Assembly (NCBI RefSeq): GCF_014323705.1
Contig: NZ_JABVEC010000054.1
Location: 1 to 33,060, forward strand
DNA: 33,060 bases
Source of the DNA: Actinomadura alba
Lineage (GTDB): Bacteria > Actinomycetota > Actinomycetes > Streptosporangiales > Streptosporangiaceae
Reading direction: 5' to 3'
Part shown: in pieces, positions 21,786 through 29,952 of the stretch
How the letters are laid out: each line of letters begins with the position of its first letter
Numbering within the stretch: the first letter of the stretch is position 1
Position numbers and translations under genes: made by a program
Notes under the pieces: model-generated
Database searches by the model: none
What the model was told of the DNA's origin: nothing
The model's input: only the letters and a program-made list of their open reading frames with translations

Positions 21786-23834
21786 TCATGGTGAGACCCG
21801 GTGCACGATCAGGCCTGAGGGGACGGCGGTCGCGAGCAGGCCGTTGCCGAGCGGGGCACAACCGACGACCTCGTGGTGGACCGGGATGACCTGTTCACAC
21901 CGGCCCGTCGTGGGATCCCAGATGCGGACCGTACGATCCTCTTCGCCGTGCGTGGCGAGCAGCGGATGGCCGTCCAGCGTCAGGACGCCGATCCCGGCGA
22001 AGCGGGTGCCCGCCCCTCCCTGCAGGACGCACTGCTCCTCGGCGGTCAATGGATTCCAGATCCGTAGCCTCTCCGAATCCTTGGTGGCCACCAGGGGCCG
22101 GTCATCGAGCATGAAGGCGAAGTCCGCGCTGGGTCCCGCCATATCCTGCCAGGCGGCGTCGGCCGGATACCAGATGCGCAGCCCGTGCCCTCGCTCGTTG
22201 GCGACCAGCGCGGGCCGGCCGTCCACCGTGATCCGGCCGAGCCATTGGAGGTCGGAACCCCACTCTTGCTCGTGCTCCAGCTTGCCGGTGGCAGGATCCC
22301 AGATCCTGAGGATGGAATCACCGGCCGCCGCCAGCAGCACCCGGCCCTCCCGGCTGAACGAACAGACGATCGTGGGCCCCTCGTCCCACCGCCGCTCCAA
22401 ACGCCTGAGCTGCCGTCCGGCAGCCGGGTCCCAGATCCGGATCAGCCCGTCGTCATAGATGGCGAACGCGCCCGCGAGCAGTTCCCGGCCGTCCAAGGTG
22501 AACGCGTGCACGTCCTCAACGCCGAACATCGATCCCCGGATCCGGCGGATCTGCGTTCCGGTCTCTGGATTCCAGATCCGCAGTGACTCGTTGGCGACGC
22601 TGACGACCTTGTCCTGGAAGGCCCAGACCCCGTAGACGGCTCCGGTATGGCCCTTGGGGCGGGGACTCGTGCCGGGACCCAGCGGATCCCACAGCCGTAC
22701 GGTCCTGAGGTAGCCATCGGCGCTGGCCAGCAAGGTCCGGCCGTCGTGCTCGAAGGAGCACAGTGCCTCGGTCGGCCCCCGGCCGTTCTGGATCCGGTTC
22801 ACCAGTTCGCCGCTGGCCGTGTCCCAGACGCAGAGCCAATCCGAGTACTTCTGCGGTACGGCGAGCAGCGCCCGGCCGTCGGCGCGGAAGAAGCACGCCT
22901 GCTCCACCCAGCTGTCCGGCGGGATGAAGACCTGGAGGGGCGATCCGGTGTCCTGGTCCCAGATCCGTACGGTCTTGTGTCCGACGCTGACCAGCCGCTC
23001 CCGGCCGCCCAACTCGACGGCGCGCACGTGCGTGATCCGATCCAGGGTGGCGTCGACGAGCGGTTCGTGCTCGATGACGCCTGCGACCTCGCCGGTGGCC
23101 GGATCCCATAGCCTGATCCGGCCGCCCTCCATCTCCTTGTCGTATCCCGCACTGGCGAAGAGGGTCTTTCCGCCGACGGTGACCGCGCAAAGGTCCACGG
23201 TCGTGTGACCGTCGGGCTTCACGATTCCGCGCAACTCACCGGTGGCCACATCCCAGAGGCCGACGCCCCCGGCCACGGCCGGCGCCATCATCAGATCCTT
23301 GCAACAGGCGACGGCCCGCCCGGTCGCGCCGGTGATGACGTGACGGGTCTCTCCCATGCGCGGATCCCACAGCCGTACCGAGTCCCGCGCGGCGCTCGCG
23401 ACCAGGGTCTCCCCGCCCACCTCAACGGGGATCGCACCTTTATGGTCTGTCAGTTTCCCGAGCTGCTCACCCGTGACGGGGTTCCACGTCCGTACGGTCC
23501 TGTCACGCCCCGAGCTGACGAGCACGCCGCCGACGTTGAGCACAGTGTCGACCCCGTCCGCGTGTCCGTGCATGACACGGACCTGCCGCTCGGTGGCCGG
23601 GTCCCAGATCCGCAGCGTGCCATCCGCGCTCGCGCTGACCAGCAGCGTGCGGCCCTCCCCCTCGATCGTGCAGAGATCCGCCGCGCGGCCCACATGCCCT
23701 TCGAGGGTGGCCAGCTCCACTCCGGGCGCCACCGACTCCCAAACCGCCTCAGAACGCATTCGGCCCATATTAGAGATCTTGTGGCTGCACACTTCCCTTT
23801 CGGCCAACGGCCGGCGCTCTGACCTGGCCCCCAT
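21786..23834 (-). CDS. WD40-repeat protein with 14 repeats
   Basis: This protein of up to 682 residues consists almost entirely of WD40-type repeats. I count 14 blades by their D-strand motif: RIWDPATE, RTWNPVTG, RLWDPRMG, GLWDVATG, RLWDPATG, RIWDQDTG, CVWDTASG, RLWDPLGP, RIWNPETG, RIWDPAAG, RIWDPATG, RIWYPADA, RIWNPLTA and RIWDPTTG. Fourteen repeats fit two seven-bladed propellers in tandem. No kinase, caspase or NACHT domain is attached, unlike many bacterial WD40 proteins. The start is uncertain: ATG 23768 (MGRMRSE) or ATG 23759 may be the true one, because the first 22 residues are not conserved-looking. No signal peptide is seen. It probably acts as a scaffold or interaction platform. 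The HATPase and nuclease genes are not obviously linked to it. Confidence 0.88.
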   Translation of the reverse strand: MGARSERRPLAEREVCSHKISNMGRMRSEAVWESVAPGVELATLEGHVGRAADLCTIEGEGRTLLVSASADGTLRIWDPATERQVRVMHGHADGVDTVLNVGGVLVSSGRDRTVRTWNPVTGEQLGKLTDHKGAIPVEVGGETLVASAARDSVRLWDPRMGETRHVITGATGRAVACCKDLMMAPAVAGGVGLWDVATGELRGIVKPDGHTTVDLCAVTVGGKTLFASAGYDKEMEGGRIRLWDPATGEVAGVIEHEPLVDATLDRITHVRAVELGGRERLVSVGHKTVRIWDQDTGSPLQVFIPPDSWVEQACFFRADGRALLAVPQKYSDWLCVWDTASGELVNRIQNGRGPTEALCSFEHDGRTLLASADGYLRTVRLWDPLGPGTSPRPKGHTGAVYGVWAFQDKVVSVANESLRIWNPETGTQIRRIRGSMFGVEDVHAFTLDGRELLAGAFAIYDDGLIRIWDPAAGRQLRRLERRWDEGPTIVCSFSREGRVLLAAAGDSILRIWDPATGKLEHEQEWGSDLQWLGRITVDGRPALVANERGHGLRIWYPADAAWQDMAGPSADFAFMLDDRPLVATKDSERLRIWNPLTAEEQCVLQGGAGTRFAGIGVLTLDGHPLLATHGEEDRTVRIWDPTTGRCEQVIPVHHEVVGCAPLGNGLLATAVPSGLIVHRVSP

Positions 23835-23848
23835 GAGAGCATCCCGGC

Positions 23849-25645
23849 ATGGGTGACCTGACCGGCGCGGCGAAGCTGAGGGCGGCGCGGCCGGACGAAG
23901 CCGAGGCGCTGAGCGGGCTGATAATGCGTTCCAAGGCGTACTGGGGCTATGACGAGGCGTTCCTGGCCGGCTACCGAGACGATCTTCGGCTTCGGCGTGG
24001 TGAGGTCGTCGAACGGCGCACGGTGGTCGCCGAACGGAATGGGCTGGTCCTGGGTGTGGCCACTTTGGAGGGTGATCCGCCGGACGGTGAACTCGGCCTG
24101 CTGTTCGTTGAGCCGGACGCGATGGGCGGCGGCGTGGGGCGACTGCTGTACCGGCATGTGCTGGAGGAAGCGGGGCGGCTGGGCTTCACCCGGGTGACGA
24201 TCGAATCCGACCCCAATGCCGAGGCGTTCTACCTGGCGATGGGGGCGCAGCGACAGGACGTCGCCCGGCAGGCGACAGCCCGTGCCCTGCCTGTGCTCGT
24301 AGCGTGGCCGGTCCGGCCGGAGCCAACCTGGTCAGTGGCCTGGAGCGCGGGAGGACCTACGGTCCACGTCGGCAATGTCACCGAGTTCAACGGCCAGTTC
24401 GCCGGCGGTGCGCGGGGTCCCGACCACTACTCCTGCCTGGCCGCCTTCTGCGGTCCACGCCCCGCGATGATCGTTCTTCCCCAGCGGGTCGACGATTGGT
24501 GGGTCCGGGACATCGCTGCCGCCCTCGGCTGGGGGGAGGTGGAGGTGCACAGCGGGATCACTGATGACGGCCGCGTGTCCGAAGCGATCCTGGCTCGGCC
24601 GGACCTGCTGGAACGCCTCACCTCCCGAGGGTCACCCGTGCTGCCGTGGGGTCGGACGGCGGCGTTCGAGCCGATCGCCCCGTCACCCGGCGGTGTGCTG
24701 GAGGCCATCGGCCGGTATGAGGCGAAGAGCCGTGCGCACGCGTTGTTCCGCGCGCTGGCTTCCGATCACCCGGGAATCGTCGTTCCCGCACAACGGCCGG
24801 TCGGCTCGCGTCGCGCACTCGCACGGGACCTTGCCGAAGGGCCTCGGGTGGTGCTCAAGCGGGAGTACGGCGTCGGTGGGTCCGGGACGCTGATCGTGTC
24901 CCCCGAGACGGAAGGCCTCCGAGCCCTCGCACGGCGATGGTCGAGCGGCGGCGTGCTGCTGGAGGAGTACGTGGAGGGATCCGGCCCGTACCGGGATCCC
25001 ACCTTCGACGCCGTCATCGACTCCGACGGCGAGGTTCACCCGGTCGGTGTCGGGCTGATGGACGTCGACGAGACCAGCTACAGCGGAGTCACCGTCGGTC
25101 TCGGTGTCCTGCCCGATTCACTCACCGACACGGCCGTCGGGTTCGGGGTCGCGGTGGGCCGGGCCTTGGCCGAGGACGGCTATCGGGGTTGGTACGACGT
25201 TGATTTCGTCACCGAACGGTCGGGCCGCCTCGCGCCAACTGAGATCAACCTGCGGCTCACCGGACCGGCCGTCGCGTTCCATCTCCAGGCCGCCCTCGAT
25301 CGCCTGCGAGGAGGACATCACTTCGTCCGCACACTCGACCGGCTACCACTAGGTGCACGGCTGCCTGCGGGGCCGCTGCGCGAACACGTCGCCCGCACTG
25401 CCCAGAGGTGCCGGGCGCTCGGCACGACCCTGCTGGTCACCATCCCGACGGCAGCATTCGATCCCGTTCCCTACCTGGGCGTGGCGATCGCCGCCCGTAC
25501 CAGGCGGGCCCTTGAGGAGGCGGAGACCACCGTCCGCGGCGCGAACGCGGCCCTGGGCGAGATGTTCGGCGATCTGGAGGTCAATCTGCGCGATGCTCGC
25601 GGATCGCAAAGGCGACGAGCACGGCTGCGGCGATCATCAAGGTGA
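23849..25645 (+). CDS. GNAT / pre-ATP-grasp / ATP-grasp fusion protein
   Basis: This 598-residue fusion has three parts. Residues 8-150 form a GNAT acetyltransferase with LRAARPDEAEALSGLI, LLFVEPDAMGGGVGRLLYRH (acetyl-CoA loop) and AEAFYLAMGA. Residues 165-265 resemble a pre-ATP-grasp domain (VHVGNVTEFNGQ, IVLPQRVDDWWVRDIAAALG). Residues 270-500 form an ATP-grasp ligase with the nucleotide lysine in VVLKREYGVGGSG near 333, the hinge LLEEYVEG near 370, and metal ligands in YDVDFV and TEINLRLTG at about 449-470. Such modules join a carboxylate to an amine, as in peptide ligases of the PGM1 type. The last 22 codons overlap the end of the convergent gene. Combined acylation and ligation of one metabolite is inferred; substrate unknown. 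Confidence 0.8.
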   Translation: MGDLTGAAKLRAARPDEAEALSGLIMRSKAYWGYDEAFLAGYRDDLRLRRGEVVERRTVVAERNGLVLGVATLEGDPPDGELGLLFVEPDAMGGGVGRLLYRHVLEEAGRLGFTRVTIESDPNAEAFYLAMGAQRQDVARQATARALPVLVAWPVRPEPTWSVAWSAGGPTVHVGNVTEFNGQFAGGARGPDHYSCLAAFCGPRPAMIVLPQRVDDWWVRDIAAALGWGEVEVHSGITDDGRVSEAILARPDLLERLTSRGSPVLPWGRTAAFEPIAPSPGGVLEAIGRYEAKSRAHALFRALASDHPGIVVPAQRPVGSRRALARDLAEGPRVVLKREYGVGGSGTLIVSPETEGLRALARRWSSGGVLLEEYVEGSGPYRDPTFDAVIDSDGEVHPVGVGLMDVDETSYSGVTVGLGVLPDSLTDTAVGFGVAVGRALAEDGYRGWYDVDFVTERSGRLAPTEINLRLTGPAVAFHLQAALDRLRGGHHFVRTLDRLPLGARLPAGPLREHVARTAQRCRALGTTLLVTIPTAAFDPVPYLGVAIAARTRRALEEAETTVRGANAALGEMFGDLEVNLRDARGSQRRRARLRRSSR

Positions 25646-26318
25646 TGTTGAACCCGTAGACGAGGGCGGCCTGACGGTCCCAGTCGGTCTTGGCGGCAAG
25701 CCGGTAGAAGTTGTCCTGCGGCCACCAGGCGACCAGCAGCCAGACGATCGACAGGTGGGCGAGCGTGGTCAGCCATGGCGGGCGTCCCAGACGGGTCAGC
25801 CGCCTGCGGCCGAGGAACAGGAAGCCGATCCCCAAACCGAAGGACAGGCATTCGGCCACATAGAGCCCGGTGAAGAGCCCGGCCCACGGTTGGGGCACCG
25901 CCGACAGGTCCGTGGAGCCCGGCCAGAAAGCGTCGGTCATCAGGAACGCCACCAAGGCGATGAACCCCGCCAGCAGCAGCATGACCACCCCGAGCGACGC
26001 ATCGCCCAGATCCGGCAGCGCCCCCTTGCCGCCCGCCGCCCGTCCCGGCAGCACCGGAAGCGGAAGACCTTCGCGGTCCACCTCATCCGAACTGGTGCGG
26101 GGCAGGGAGTCCACCGGTATCACGGCCCGTGGCATTCGGTTGGGCCGCAGACGCGGGCCCGACAGGAACGCCCGGATCTCCGCTGGATCGGCCCGTCCAG
26201 TGGTGACGACGTACGCGACGAGTGTGTTCTTCCGTGACCCGGTCCGGATCCTGGTGACCACGCAATCTCGTACTTTCGGATGCCTGCGAAGCTCCGCCTC
26301 GACATCGTCATAGGCCAT
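25581..26318 (-). CDS. AMP-binding enzyme C-terminal domain fused to a membrane domain
   Basis: This 245-residue protein was built in two parts. Residues 1-85 match only the mobile C-terminal lid of acyl-adenylating (ANL) enzymes: VEAELRRHPKVRDCVVTR, NTLVAYVV, AEIRAFLSGPRLRPNRMPRAVIPVDSLPRTSSDEVDREGL. The final lysine of the usual PRTxxGKVDR motif is Glu in SSDEVDR, so the catalytic Lys seems lost. Residues 105-245 carry about four membrane segments (VVMLLLAGFIALVAFLM, LFTGLYVAECLSFGLGIGFLF, WLTTLAHLSIVWLLVAWW, ALVYGFNITLMIAAAVLVAF). ATG 26318 is preferred to TTG 26333; a TGGGGCGA lies about 10 bp upstream. It converges with the ATP-grasp fusion and overlaps its end by 65 bp. A regulatory or recruiting role is inferred. 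Confidence 0.75.
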   Translation of the reverse strand: MAYDDVEAELRRHPKVRDCVVTRIRTGSRKNTLVAYVVTTGRADPAEIRAFLSGPRLRPNRMPRAVIPVDSLPRTSSDEVDREGLPLPVLPGRAAGGKGALPDLGDASLGVVMLLLAGFIALVAFLMTDAFWPGSTDLSAVPQPWAGLFTGLYVAECLSFGLGIGFLFLGRRRLTRLGRPPWLTTLAHLSIVWLLVAWWPQDNFYRLAAKTDWDRQAALVYGFNITLMIAAAVLVAFAIREHRAD

Positions 26319-26657
26319 GCCAGATCGCCCCAAGCAATCGGAAAAGCGCCAACCCGCGCAATGATGTCACGATGCGGGCGCTTCAGTGGGGCTGCTCCTT
26401 GTGGGAGTTCCAGGCGTACGGCTCGATCGGCTCGCCACCGCCGGCGAGCACGACGCCGATCTCCGCTTTCAAGCCACGGTCAACACCCGAAGCCTCGTCG
26501 CCACCACGACCGCATGAGACGGGCCTCGTACGTCAGGCAGGCTCCGCGTGTCGAGAACCGAGCGCATCATTGTGGTCACTTAGGGTAAGCGATCAGTCGT
26601 TGTTTCTGATCTCGACCCGTCCTTGAGGGGCGGGTCCCTGCGGCTACGGAGAACCAC
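26319..26657. other. divergent intergenic region before the WxL-like module
   Basis: No gene is supported. Short plus-strand frames have no ribosome binding site or family features. A hairpin (26614-26636) lies in the presumed leader of the first WxL-like gene. The rest should hold promoters for both directions; none stands out. Confidence 0.4.
26614..26636 (+). promoter_or_regulatory. leader hairpin upstream of the first WxL-like gene
   Basis: GACCCG (26614-26619) pairs with CGGGTC (26631-26636), and an inner CC/GG pair shortens the loop. It ends 21 bp before the ATG. It could be a leader structure or a terminator of upstream transcription. Confidence 0.35.
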
Positions 26658-27176
26658 ATGCGACTTCGGTCGATCGCACTGCTTGCGGGAAGCACGATCA
26701 CTTCGGCGATACTCACCGCTCCGACCGCGAACGCCGCGGACACCACCGTGACCTTCACGGTCAGCTCGGGTGCGTTGACGATCACGGCGCCATCAGGTCC
26801 GGTCAACCTGGGCAGCGCCCCACCGGGCGGTGGTGTCAGCGGTGCGATCGGCACCGTGCAGGTCACCGACGCCCGGGGCGGTACACCCACCTCCGACTGG
26901 ATCTCCCGGGTCTCGTCGACGGCTTTCACGAGCGGCCCTGATTCCATCCCTGCCTCGAACGCGACGTACACCCCTGGGCCCGGAACTCTTGTGCTCGGCA
27001 ACGGGACGCTCACTCCGGGCGCGTCGGGGAGCCTGGCCGCGCAGCGCATCGCGATGAGCTACACCGGCGGCACCGGGAGCAGCCAGGCGACGTGGGATCC
27101 GACCGTGGCGGTCTCCATCCCGCTAGCGGCTGATCTGGGCACCTACACCGGGACACTGACCCATTCCGTCTCCTGA
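26658..27176 (+). CDS. secreted WxL-like surface protein, paralogue A
   Basis: This 172-residue exported protein begins with a signal peptide (MRLRSIALLAG core, cleavage after ANA near residue 27). The mature part is rich in Thr, Ser and Gly. It opens with a TVTFTVSSGALTITAP strand and closes with WDPTVAVSIPLAADL followed by GTYTGTLTHSVS. The closing motif recalls the end of WxL cell-wall-binding domains (aGtYtGtlT-), though the WxL tripeptide itself is not clear. A paralogue with the same beginning and ending is encoded at 28235. GGAGAA lies about 6 bp before the ATG. It is the first gene of a three-gene module with a DUF916-like membrane partner. Cell-surface adhesion or cell-wall association is inferred. 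Confidence 0.7.
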   Translation: MRLRSIALLAGSTITSAILTAPTANAADTTVTFTVSSGALTITAPSGPVNLGSAPPGGGVSGAIGTVQVTDARGGTPTSDWISRVSSTAFTSGPDSIPASNATYTPGPGTLVLGNGTLTPGASGSLAAQRIAMSYTGGTGSSQATWDPTVAVSIPLAADLGTYTGTLTHSVS

Positions 27177-27213
27177 CCGCCGCGCTGGCCTGGCCCTGGG
27201 CGTCCTGCTGTCC

Positions 27214-28221
27214 GTGCTCTTCACAGGCGCGGGCGGCGGGACGGCCCAGGCCGCCCGCACCGTGGTCGGCGGTACCACAGGTGCGGCCCATGCCAGCGCG
27301 GATCGCCCCAGCGACGGACTCGGCATCCGCCTGCTCGACGCCCCCGTCTCCCGCCGCAAGGATCCCCGCGCACGTACCGGGGTGGTCGACCATCTCAACC
27401 CCGGCACCACGATCACCCGGCGTTTCGAGGTGTCGAACACCACGAGGCGCTCGCTGCGGGTCGCGCTGTACGCGGCCGCTGCCGACGTCGAGAACCGTAC
27501 TTTCGCCTTCGCACCGGAGCGCACGCCGAACGAGTTGACGACGTGGACGACCGTCGAGCCGGCCGAGATCGATCTGCCGCCGCACCACAAGCGAACCGGA
27601 CGGTTCACCATCCGGGTGCCCAAGACCGCATGGCGTGGCGAGCGGTATGCCATGATCTGGGCGCAAACTGGGGCACCGCCCGATAAGAACCACAACCTCG
27701 GGCTCCTCAGCCGCGTCGGCATACGGATCTATCTCGACATCGGTCCGGGCGGTGAGCCGCCATCGGACATGCGCATTGAGAAGCTGACCCCAGAACGCGA
27801 CGCCGCCGGGCGGCCCCGGCTCGTGGCCCAGGTCCGCAACACCGGTGGCCGGGCATTGGACCTGTCCGGGCGGCTGTCCCTGACCGACGGCCCGGAAGGC
27901 ATTCGGGCCGGGCCGTACCCGGCCACGCTGGGCGTCACCCTGAAACCGGGCGACACCGGCCAGGTGGTCGTCGAGATGGGCAAACGGCTGCCGAACGGTC
28001 CGTGGAAAGCCCACCTGGTCATTCAAAGCGGTCTGGTGAAGCGGGTGGTGTCGGCCAACGTCACCTTCCCCGACACCGGGATAGGCCGGTCTGCCGTCCT
28101 GCTGGGCACCCGTCACATGCTGTTCCCGTCGGCGCTGGTCGCTCTCACCCTGGCGGTCGCCGCCGTCGTACTCCTCCTCCTTCGCCGGCGGCGGCGGCGC
28201 GTCAACTCCGGCTCCGCTTGA
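27214..28221 (+). CDS. DUF916/WxLIP-like membrane-anchored surface protein
   Basis: At least 335 residues, with the architecture of Gram-positive DUF916-DUF3324 (WxLIP) proteins that anchor WxL proteins to the cell wall. The ectodomain has LNPGTTITRRFEVSNTTRRS and GRFTIRVPKTAWRGERYAMIW in the first Ig-like lobe. The second lobe has RNTGGRALDLSGRLSLTDGP and VTLKPGDTGQVVVEMGKRLP. A C-terminal membrane helix (LFPSALVALTLAVAAVVLLLL) is followed by a basic tail RRRRRRV. GTG 27214 is the first conventional start but cuts the signal peptide. The frame is open upstream to 27160 and encodes PDRRAGLALGVLLSVLF, a complete signal peptide with only ATT 27163 available as initiator. True initiation is therefore probably upstream, overlapping the preceding stop. 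Confidence 0.78.
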   Translation: MLFTGAGGGTAQAARTVVGGTTGAAHASADRPSDGLGIRLLDAPVSRRKDPRARTGVVDHLNPGTTITRRFEVSNTTRRSLRVALYAAAADVENRTFAFAPERTPNELTTWTTVEPAEIDLPPHHKRTGRFTIRVPKTAWRGERYAMIWAQTGAPPDKNHNLGLLSRVGIRIYLDIGPGGEPPSDMRIEKLTPERDAAGRPRLVAQVRNTGGRALDLSGRLSLTDGPEGIRAGPYPATLGVTLKPGDTGQVVVEMGKRLPNGPWKAHLVIQSGLVKRVVSANVTFPDTGIGRSAVLLGTRHMLFPSALVALTLAVAAVVLLLLRRRRRRVNSGSA

Positions 28222-28234
28222 GCGAAAGACATCG

Positions 28235-28768
28235 ATGTATCGAAGAACGGCACTCATCACCACGACGGCCGTACTGGCCACCACATTCGCCGCACCAGCC
28301 GATGCGGCACCGAGCCTTGCCAGGTTCATACCGGCCAAAGCAGGCTCGCTGACCATCAGCGTCCCTGCGTCGGCGGCTCTGGGTAGCGCGCGCTCAGGGG
28401 GTCAGCTCACTTCACGAATAGCGACGGTGACAGTGACCGACACCCGCGAACCCGGTGCGGGATCGTGGACCACGACCGTCTCCTCGACCAACTACACCAG
28501 AACCAGCCCGCCCACGGCGACGATCAGCCGGGCGAACGTGTACTACTGGTCCGGCCCGGCCACCGACACACAAGGCGGCGGGACCTTCACCCCCGGCCAG
28601 CCCACCGCCGCCCAAAGAGTCAGCCTCAGCACCACCCAGACCGCCTTCTCCCACACCCATATCGCAGGCGTCAACAGCGCAAGCTGGGCCCCGACACTGC
28701 AGGTATCAATCCCATTCGCCACCACCGCCGGCAACTACGCCGGAACCATCACCCACTCAGTCGGCTGA
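28235..28768 (+). CDS. secreted WxL-like surface protein, paralogue B
   Basis: This 177-residue exported protein has a signal peptide MYRRTALITTTAVLATTFA with cleavage after ADA near residue 24. The mature part parallels paralogue A: GSLTISVPASAALGSAR, then TVTVTDTREPGAGSWTTTVSS, and a closing WAPTLQVSIPFATT plus GNYAGTITHSVG. The middle has aromatic residues (VYYWSGP) absent from A. It lies 13 bp after the DUF916-like gene, so the three genes probably form one operon. The shared ending confirms that the stop of gene A is genuine and not a frameshift. A role in surface attachment via the anchored partner is inferred from WxL systems of Firmicutes. Confidence 0.7.
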   Translation: MYRRTALITTTAVLATTFAAPADAAPSLARFIPAKAGSLTISVPASAALGSARSGGQLTSRIATVTVTDTREPGAGSWTTTVSSTNYTRTSPPTATISRANVYYWSGPATDTQGGGTFTPGQPTAAQRVSLSTTQTAFSHTHIAGVNSASWAPTLQVSIPFATTAGNYAGTITHSVG

Positions 28769-28805
28769 TCCGAGAACCGGACACCACCGGAGTCGCCGGG
28801 AAGGT

Positions 28806-28811
28806 TACGGT
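28806..28811 (+). promoter_or_regulatory. leaderless-type -10 element of the ArsR/DUF5937 gene
   Basis: TACGGT ends 6 bp before ATG 28818 with no ribosome binding site. A very similar stretch (GGGAAGGT-TACGGTGCG-TCATGCCGAT, one indel and two substitutions) precedes an ATG at 20028. Confidence 0.4.
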
Positions 28812-28817
28812 GCGATC

Positions 28818-29885
28818 ATGCCGATATCGCTCGAGGTTCCCACCGAGCCCGGCGCGGTGACCTTCGCCGTGTCGCCGCTCGTGGAGCTCGGCTGGGCATG
28901 GCATGTGCTGGTCGGCGTCGACCACCATCCCGACCGCGCCGAGTGGGCCGCGGGGGTGCGCGCACTGCTGCCCGAGGGCCTCGCCGAGGAGCTCACGGCC
29001 TGGGCCTTCACGGTACGCGCCGTGCGCGCCACCCTGCTGGTGGATCCGACTCTCGTGGGGTCGGGCGGCTGGGAGGACCGGCTGGACCGGGTGGGCCGGG
29101 TGCCGGTCGGAGAGTTCGCCGCGATGATGTTGCGGCCGTTGCTCCGAGAGCGCGGCCGGCCGGGCGACCTGTCGAATCCCCGGGTACGCGCCGGGATCAC
29201 CGCCCTGGCCCGCGCCCGTGGACCGGCGACGGTGCGCGTCGTCCGGCTGCTCCTCGACGACGCGGAGACCGCGCGGGAATCACTGGTCGCCGTCCTCTCC
29301 CACTGCTGGTCGCTGTTCTTCCAGGCGGAGTGGGAACAGGCGGCTCCCGTCCTGCGCCGTGAGGTCCTGGCTCGTTCGCGGCTGTGCGCACAGTCCGGCC
29401 CGTTGCTCGCGCTGCGGGACCTGTCACCGGCCGTGGACGTCGCGCCGGACGGCCGGATCGTGATCGACAAGGTGCAGAGCAAGCGGCTGGCCACCGCGCG
29501 GCGCGGACTGGTGCTGGTCCCGACCGTCTTCGGCGATCCCCATGTGTACGTCGCCGACGAACCCGACCGGCCGGTCGTCGTGCACTACCCCTTCCCGGCC
29601 CCCTCGCGGGCGGCCGACCGGCGCTCGACGTGGCAGCGGCTCAGCGTGCTCGCCAACCCGGCACGGCTGGAGGTGTGCCGGGCCATCGCGGTCGAGCCGC
29701 GATCCGCACGGGAGATCGCGCGCCACTGGCGATTCACCGAGGCCGCGGTGACCAAGCACCTGTCCAAGCTCCGTGCGGCCGGGCTCGTGCGGACCGAACG
29801 GGCCGGGCACTTCGTGCGCTACTCGCTCGACACCGAGGCGATCGAGATGCTCGGCGGCGACCTGCTCGAGGTGTTGCGCCGCTGA
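28818..29885 (+). CDS. ArsR-type regulator with DUF5937 domain
   Basis: This is a 355-residue transcriptional regulator with a long N-terminal DUF5937 region (about 1-260; FAVSPLVELGWAWHVLVGVDHHP, FQAEWEQAAPVLRREVLARS). A C-terminal winged helix of ArsR type follows: RLSVLANPARLEVCRAIAVEP, SAREIARHWRFTEAAVTKHLSKL, RAAGLVRTERAGHFVRYSL. No metal-binding CxC motif is visible, so the signal is unlikely to be a metal through the classic site. ATG 28818 is chosen because it begins the conserved sequence and has a leaderless-type promoter; the longer frame would run through the WxL-like gene. It precedes a DinB-like and an esterase gene and may control them. Confidence 0.85.
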   Translation: MPISLEVPTEPGAVTFAVSPLVELGWAWHVLVGVDHHPDRAEWAAGVRALLPEGLAEELTAWAFTVRAVRATLLVDPTLVGSGGWEDRLDRVGRVPVGEFAAMMLRPLLRERGRPGDLSNPRVRAGITALARARGPATVRVVRLLLDDAETARESLVAVLSHCWSLFFQAEWEQAAPVLRREVLARSRLCAQSGPLLALRDLSPAVDVAPDGRIVIDKVQSKRLATARRGLVLVPTVFGDPHVYVADEPDRPVVVHYPFPAPSRAADRRSTWQRLSVLANPARLEVCRAIAVEPRSAREIARHWRFTEAAVTKHLSKLRAAGLVRTERAGHFVRYSLDTEAIEMLGGDLLEVLRR

Positions 29886-29890
29886 CGCCC

Positions 29891-29915
29891 AAGCCTGCCC
29901 GAGACGAGCAGGCTT
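29891..29915 (+). terminator. hairpin after the ArsR/DUF5937 gene
   Basis: AAGCCTGC (29891-29898) pairs perfectly with GCAGGCTT (29908-29915) around a 9-nt loop, 6 bp after the stop. A short GCGTT follows. Confidence 0.65.
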
Positions 29916-29952
29916 GCGTTCCGTCCCGACCATGCTTCCTACGCTCGGGCCC

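Noticed and set aside
26658..28221. Frameshift joining the first WxL-like gene and the DUF916-like gene
   Set aside because: The downstream paralogue ends with the same THSV-stop sequence, so the stop of the first gene is natural.
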